DNA from: Cornus controversa
Lineage: Eukaryota; Streptophyta; Magnoliopsida; Cornales; Cornaceae
NCBI GenBank assembly: GCA_026545225.1
Contig: CM048845.1
Coordinates: 27,618,001 to 27,682,000 of the forward strand
Reading direction: 5' to 3'
Length of the DNA: 64,000 bases
How positions within the stretch are numbered: the first letter of the stretch is position 1; each line of letters begins with the position of its first letter. The notes under the pieces were generated by a model. That model searched no databases, had not been told where the DNA came from, and saw nothing but the letters and a program-made list of their open reading frames with translations. Positions 58,125 through 64,000 of this stretch are shown here, in pieces. Made by a program: the position numbers and the translations under genes.

Positions 58125-58990
58125 ATTTTTTAAAAATACTTAAATATTTCAGAAAATTCTCAAATTTTTACTGTAACTTTCTAGAGGATTAATAAACTTA
58201 GGATTAAATTTCCATGATGAAATGAGCTCTCCTTGTAGTTCAATTGATTTTTAAAGTGTCTAAAAACTAGTTTTTTTCAACTTCTTTTATTTTAGAAAAT
58301 ATTTTTATAATTCAAAAAATTATCACAATTTTACTGTAACTTCCTGGAGGATTAATAAACTTGGAATTAAATTTTTATAATGAAATGAGCTCCTCTTGTA
58401 GTTCAATTGATTTTTAAAGTGTCTAAAAATTAGTTTTTTTCAATTTCTTTGATTTTAGAAAATACTTTTATAATTTTAAAAATTATGAAAGTTTTACTGT
58501 AACTTCTTGGATGGTAAATGAGCTTGGTTGTAAATTTTTATGTCAAAATGAGCTTCCCTTGTAGTTCAATTGATTTTTAAAGTGTCTAAAAATTGAGTTT
58601 TTTCCACCTTCTTTTATTTTAGAAAATACTTTTATAATTCCAAAAATTTCCAAATTTTTACTGTAACTTCCTGGAGACTAAATGAACATGGTGTAAATTT
58701 TATCTCGAAATGATATTTCCTTGGAGTTCATTTGATTTTTAAAGTATCTAAAAGTTGGGTTTTCATCTTCTTTTATTTTTAGAAAATATTTAAAATTCCA
58801 GAAAATTCTAAAAAAAAAATTCAGGTAACTTTATAGGGATGAAATACACATGGATTTTAAATTTTAGGTGGAATTGAGTTTCCATTGTGGTTTTATCGAT
58901 ATTAAAGTATGCCTCAAAACTATGTTTTATTTTCTTTTGGTAGAAAAATACTTTTTAAAATTTTCAAAAATTCTAGAAAATCCTAGAATG
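58125..58990. repeat. Tandem array, five units of about 160 bp
   Basis: TTACTGTAACTT recurs about every 160 bp (near 58169, 58331, 58494, 58657 and, decayed, 58820), each time followed by GAAATGAG-like and TTGTAGTTCAATTGATTTTT blocks. Divergence grows toward the right. Confidence 0.85.
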
Positions 58991-59279
58991 ATTAAAGAGG
59001 GTTCTTAGAAGCAGGATAGGCTAGAAACCTAGATTATAGTTAGGTTTAGACTCCCTCAAAGATTTGAGTGCATTGGAGGCTTGGTTCGGTATTTGATTCT
59101 GTAATGGATGGTCGTGTTATTTTATTGTCTTAACTATTTTCTTTTTGAAGTTATAAGTATCCATGATACATTTGGTATAGTTTATTTTGTGAACGAGTTA
59201 TCTCCATGTGATGTTTGGATACCCGGTAATTTAAATCCTTATGTCTTGTTCATTTTCAATAATTGTGCACCTTCTTCTT

Positions 59280-59720
59280 ATTCATGTAATAAGGTATCTA
59301 TACATTATATTTGGCATATCAGGATTGCCAATGCGTGTCAAGATCGCCAATACCTAATAAGGTATCTATACATTATATTTGGCATGTCAGAATTGCTAAG
59401 GCGTGTCAGGATCGTCAATACCTAATAAGGTATCTATACATTATATTTGACATGTCATGATTGCCAAGGTGTGTCAGGATCGCCAATACCTAATAAGGTA
59501 TCTATATATTATATTTGACATGTCAGGATTGTCAAGGTGTGTCAGGATTGCCAATACCTAATAAGACATCTATACATTATATTTGGCATGTCAGGATTGT
59601 CAAGGTGTGACAGGATCGCCAATACTTAATAAGATATATATATATTATATTTCGCATGTTAGGATTGCCAATACCTATTAAGTTATCTAAAATTAAGGAA
59701 GCATGTAAGGATTGCCATGG
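59280..59720. repeat. Tandem array, about six units of 68 bp
   Basis: Units contain AATAAGGTATCTATACATTA, TTTGGCATGTCAGGATTGCC and GTGTCAGGATCGCCAATACC. Starts are near 59287, 59355, 59423, 59491, 59560 and 59628; the last is degenerate. Confidence 0.85.
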
Positions 59721-60479
59721 GCATGTCAGGATTGCCTAGAATTAATAAAATGCATGCATATGCTTCTTTGTTTTGAATTTAAAGAATGTGTTCATTGTTG
59801 AATGATAAGAGTTTTGATAAAAAATTGTAAAAGATGACTTTTATTTTTTTGTAAACATGAACTGTTAAGGAAGGACTTGTATGTTAAATTTATGAATTTT
59901 TTTTGTGTCCCTTATACTGAGGGTATGTATATTGGTTCTTTGATTGGGATGTAGTAGATAGAACTTGCTCGTGAGTTTAACCCATTTTGTTGACATTCCA
60001 GGTCCCAGACAGGTTCTACCGCGAGGATAGAGTTTTAGGGTTTGGTTATAGCAGACATCTCATCTCATCAATTACAGGGTAGGAACTTATCTTCTTCAAG
60101 AGTCAGACTATGAACTTTTGAGACTTTGATCGTTGGTATTAATTTAGAATTAAAACTCTTGATTTTTTGTGGTTAAGGGGTCATTGGGTTATGGGACTTC
60201 CAAATTGTATTACTGGACATATACTTATTTATTTAGCGGTTATTTTAATTCAAAGGAACTTTCTATTCTACTTTTAGATAATTGTTCATTATATCTTTTG
60301 TATTCTATGCTTGTTGCTACCAGTTGTATGTATCTCCCAGATTTTATGTATGAGATTGACCACCTCATGCGTAAAATTTTGTGAGGATATTTCATTGTTT
60401 TTGTTGTACATGGTGTTAATTTGATCCTGGAGTTCCAACAGGAAATCAAGTGGGTGATAGCACCACTTGATCCGAGGTA

Positions 60480-61705
60480 GTAATGATTGAGTATCGTTTG
60501 TGATATAGTAGATTTAAATATATTTCCTAACTTTTTTTTTTCCTCCTTTTGAAGGAAGGGATCCTCACTCCTCCAATACGAGACTACTCTTTTTGACAGC
60601 CTTAGTCACCATAACTACCATTTATACCCTTTAACTACTATAATTCATTCATAATAGGCAGGGCGGGGTTGGATTATTTGAAGCACTTGGACAAAAGCTC
60701 AATTGAAAACTATAGGAAATTAGCCCAAATTCCAAATGGTCAAAACATGAGGAAAGTTTGAGACAAGCTTCACATTAATTGTAGCTAATTTTGTCTTAGA
60801 TTGGAGTCATTTTCGCACTAGAAATTAAGTCATTTTGATAGAGTTTCAATTGATTGTAGTTATTTTTAGTACATTCTTAATTTTATTTGATGTTTGTTTA
60901 CGGACTAATCGGACTCGGTTTGTTTTGATTGGCGGGTCCTCTAATTTCATGGTTTTGAGACTTATTAATAATTTTTGGTAATTTTTAGAGGTCTTTTGCT
61001 GGTAACTAGATTTTTTTATTTTTTTATTATATATATGTATATTTTTTATTTTTTGCTATTAGAAGGTGTAATGCTCCTAGTTTTTTCTCTTTTAGACCCG
61101 TGAACTTATTTTTTATTTTTTGACAATGACCGAGGCAGTTTACAGTATATGCTTCGAGTCGGTTCTGAAAGTTTTTTCTTTCTTGTTATATAAATAATAT
61201 TGGAAATTTTACAAAATCTCACCCTTTTTACCTTTCCAAAAATATCGAAGTCTTCCGCTCTCCCCCATCTCTAATGATCGCTTTCTTCATTCATTCTTTT
61301 TATTTGGGTATGGCTTAAATATAAAATTATGTACCTAATTTATGTTTTATTTCAATTATTTGATTGCAAAAAGATATTTTGATATTTCAACTATGTTTAT
61401 CCCATTAGTTTTCTTCATTTTCAAAGTTTAATTTTGGATTTGATCTTATTTTGTAGCCAAGAGTTCTTTAATTATCCATGGTCTTTATCTTTATTAGTTT
61501 TGATTATTGGTTTAAATTATAATTTTATTGTGTGTTTGGCAAATAATATTATATCTTAATTTGATTGTTTGATTTTTCAAATAGAAAAGGGATCATATTG
61601 AATCCAATCAAAAGATTGGATTCTTATAATGTAAAGTTTTTAATATATATGTCTTGGAGTGATTTAAATTGAAATAGGTTGTTGATTTATTCAAGCCATA
61701 TATAA
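60480..61705. repeat. Long direct repeat, copy 2
   Basis: This is the counterpart of 37780-39815, with a single copy of the 291-bp unit (about 61240-61530) and without the extra piece at 37870-38170. No ORF. Confidence 0.75.
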
Positions 61706-61802
61706 GCTATGCAATTCTATTATGGTAGTTTGAAATTTTGAATCTTATTATTGTTCAAGGCCAAAATCCCTCAAATTATTTTCTTGTACTGTCACTTTAT
61801 AA

Positions 61803-61837
<35 letters not shown>

Positions 61838-62560
61838 TTATATATTTCTCCCATGACCCATCCCTTGAACTCCACCAACCTTAGGAGCATCCACTACAAC
61901 AATCACCATCATTCATTCTCATTCACTATTATAGAATTACATGTAGAAACTTCATTTTGTTGATAAAGTATGAACAACGAAGGGAAGTAGTCTAGAGCTA
62001 ATTTCTCACATTCAAAGTGTTCAAGTCGTCATTAGAATTTCTTATTAGAAAATAATAAATAAAAATAAATAAATAAACTAGAATAAAATAAAAAGATGAG
62101 GTATGAAAGTCACAATCACACAACATCATATCTTCACTATGGTCTAGACGATTTCAATAAGATGGCATAAAGTCAACACAAAGATAATTAATTTGGACAC
62201 TTTTATCTGGATGTTTTAACACAACACTAGTGAAGTGTAATATTTATAATGTTATGATTTTCTACTTTATCAAATTTACATTGCATATATTTCGTTTTAG
62301 TTTTACTAATTCTTAGGCCCCTTGATTCTATTGTCTTTCTCCATATTTTCAATTTTGTTGCTAAGGCTTCCTAAGAAGTATCTATTAAAACTATGTCATA
62401 TATACACGATGGAATGTTTTGTTGAATATCTTTCATTATTTTCTCTCGTATTATCACAAGAAGGTATGGACTTAGCACCAATTCTTGGTGTAATCCCACC
62501 TTTATAGGAAAGTCACTAGATTTTCCACATTGGCAATGCCTCACTATATATATCGTGAAT
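61706..62560. other. AT-rich intergenic stretch
   Basis: There is an (AT)n microsatellite at 61804-61850; otherwise nothing recognised. Confidence 0.4.
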
Positions 62561-63480
62561 AAGATTTATAAGTGTACACACAAATTTCGTGTCCGAAAAT
62601 CTAGGAACGAAATTGTGTAACATACAGTCAATTTTATTAATTTTAGGAAAAAGGGGTACAATTCTCTATGGTCGATTCTTTTACAACAAAGAATCTTCCT
62701 CTGATTTAATCTCCTTGATGTTTGGTGCAAGGGCTTCAAAAACTTGTTCTTGAATCGGTATTGATGAGCTTTCTTCAAATCTTCAAGATTGAGGAAGGCT
62801 TGATGGTATTTTCGATCGAGGGCCGATAGAGCTTGATCTCGAACAGTGGATTAAAAGTCTTCGAAGAAGAACGGCACTTGTGTGGCGTGCTTGTTGTTCT
62901 TCGTCTTCAGATTATTCGAGGACGTGAGCTGGAAAGGGCTTTTCCGTGTTTATGACTTAAGATCTTTGAAGTAGAACGACACTTGTGTGGCGTGCTTGAT
63001 ATTCTTCGTCTTCAGAATTTCGATTCTTCGTTTCGGCAGAGGTTCGGCAGAGCTTTTGTGTTCTCTTGAACTCTTTGTGTCTGTCTTTGTCTGTCCTTCT
63101 CTATGTGTCCCTTGAATGTGTAGGATGACCTTGTATTTATAGGCAAAAGGGTGGTGGTTTAATTTGGTAACTCCCCATTAATTGTGCCAACTTCCATAAA
63201 AAGATATTTTGCCTCATTTTATATGGAAATAAATTAAATTTAAATTTGAATTATCACATTAGTTTTTTTTAAAGGTCAGAACCATCACGATTATGACACG
63301 TGTATGTTGATGGGACCCGCAATCATAGATTTAAATTGATCAAAAGTGTTTGACTTATTGACCAATCGGACGGTGATTAAACCATCATAAAATTTATGTG
63401 TCTACAAATTGCCCCCACTTCAAGTCTCGCGTTATATTGAGCTTGTCACGTTTTTAAAGTGGGACTTGAAGTATTTATTT
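62561..63480. repeat. Repeat-derived region with a short duplication
   Basis: ACACTTGTGTGGCGTGCTTG occurs at about 62875 and 62985, each followed by TTCTTCGTCTTCAGA, so a 110-bp segment is tandemly duplicated. The end, AAATTGCCCCCACTTCAAG (63405), resembles the start of plant elements with G/C-poor leaders. The class is not determined. Confidence 0.4.
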
Positions 63481-63870
63481 ATTTATTTTTAAACAGAATT
63501 GGAGTCTTGAGAATTCTATTACAAATAGAATTTTTTTAAACAAAATTGGAAATTTAAGAATCCTATTAGAAATAGGATTTTTTTTTCCTTTTCCAAACAG
63601 AATTGGAAATTTGAGAATCCTATTATAAATAGGATTTTTTTTTGTCCAAACAGAATTGGAAATTTGAAAATCCTATTAGAAATAGGATTTTTTTTCCTTG
63701 TCCAAACAGAATTGAAAATTTGAGAATCCTATTAGAAATAGGATTTTTTTCCTTGTCCAAACAAAATTGGAAAATTGAGAATCATATTAGAAATAAGAAT
63801 TTTTTTTTTCTTGTCCAAACAGAATTGGAGACTTGAAAATTCTATGTCAACTAGGATTAATCTACCATTA
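63481..63870. repeat. Tandem array, six or seven units of about 55 bp
   Basis: Units consist of GAGAATCCTATTAGAAATAG, GATTTTTTTT, CCTTGTCCAAACAGAATTGG. The inner CCTATTAGAAATAGG is a near-palindrome. Period varies with the T run. Confidence 0.85.
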
Positions 63871-64000
63871 TATATATGTAGCCTACGCTTTAAACCTTTC
63901 ACTTCAGAGAATAATTGAGAGAAGTCCCTCCAACTGCTACTGAAAGGAAATTGGCAGAAACTTACACTTAACAACTGTAAGATTTTTTTTTTCATGCCTG

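Larger units (their letters stand above)
57075..60399 (+). mobile_element. Probable large gypsy-type solo LTR, about 3.3 kb
   Basis: It begins TGTAATAGCCCGTAATTTTGG at 57080, close to the usual start of plant chromovirus LTRs, and may end at TTTCA 60394, where TTGTT (60395-60399) repeats the TTGTT before the start (57075-57079). No coding domain lies inside. The end assignment rests on a 5-bp match only and is uncertain. It holds two tandem arrays listed separately. Confidence 0.45.

Overview
The window is nuclear DNA of a higher plant, most likely a eudicot. It is AT-rich with long introns, and it carries a TOC1/APRR1 clock gene relic, a receptor-like kinase gene and many plant retroelements (Athila, Ty1/copia, Ty3/gypsy, LINE, hAT and Harbinger-type MITEs). 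I cannot name the species. Introns were assigned by eye from GT/AG borders and family knowledge, not from transcripts.

Region by region. 1-2978: the decayed end of an Athila-related LTR element on the minus strand. 3540-6276: three small non-autonomous DNA transposons (one Harbinger-like, two hAT-like) with recognisable target duplications. 7097-36904: a TOC1/APRR1-type pseudo-response regulator gene on the plus strand in six exons. It is broken by two in-frame TGA codons in exon 1 and a frame-shifting 34-bp tandem duplication in exon 4, while the last exon with the CCT domain is open to its end. Its fifth intron is about 24.6 kb and holds a copia solo LTR, a DNA element, a possible SINE, an inverted (twin-primed) LINE, a young Athila-like element of 10.2 kb with perfect GAGAG target duplication, a degenerate copia element and a truncated RTE-type LINE.

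37780-39815 is repeated in direct orientation at 60480-61705. Between the two copies lies the only apparently intact protein-coding host gene: a two-exon LRR receptor kinase on the minus strand (44241-40066, about 987 aa, subfamily XII, non-RD). A hAT transposase fragment (44760-45180), a tandem duplication, a degenerate Ty3/gypsy element (about 47427-53090) and another LTR-like fragment follow. 54000-57070 holds no gene I can support. 57080-60394 is a probable large gypsy-type solo LTR that contains two tandem arrays (about 160-bp and 68-bp units). 62560-64000 is repeat-derived and ends in a 55-bp-unit tandem array.

How it fits together: the window looks like a dispensable or duplicated TOC1 locus drifting into a retroelement sink, next to a receptor-kinase immune-type gene. 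The most unusual observations are (1) the Athila derivative in which almost all of pol is deleted in frame, so that gag-protease is fused to the last residues of the integrase tail, and which carries dense palindromic TCGAT-RAT-CGA arrays in LTRs and interior; (2) templated filler DNA in front of the last TOC1 exon; and (3) the twin-primed LINE with a 14-bp target duplication. I did not find evidence for a wholly new molecular system.
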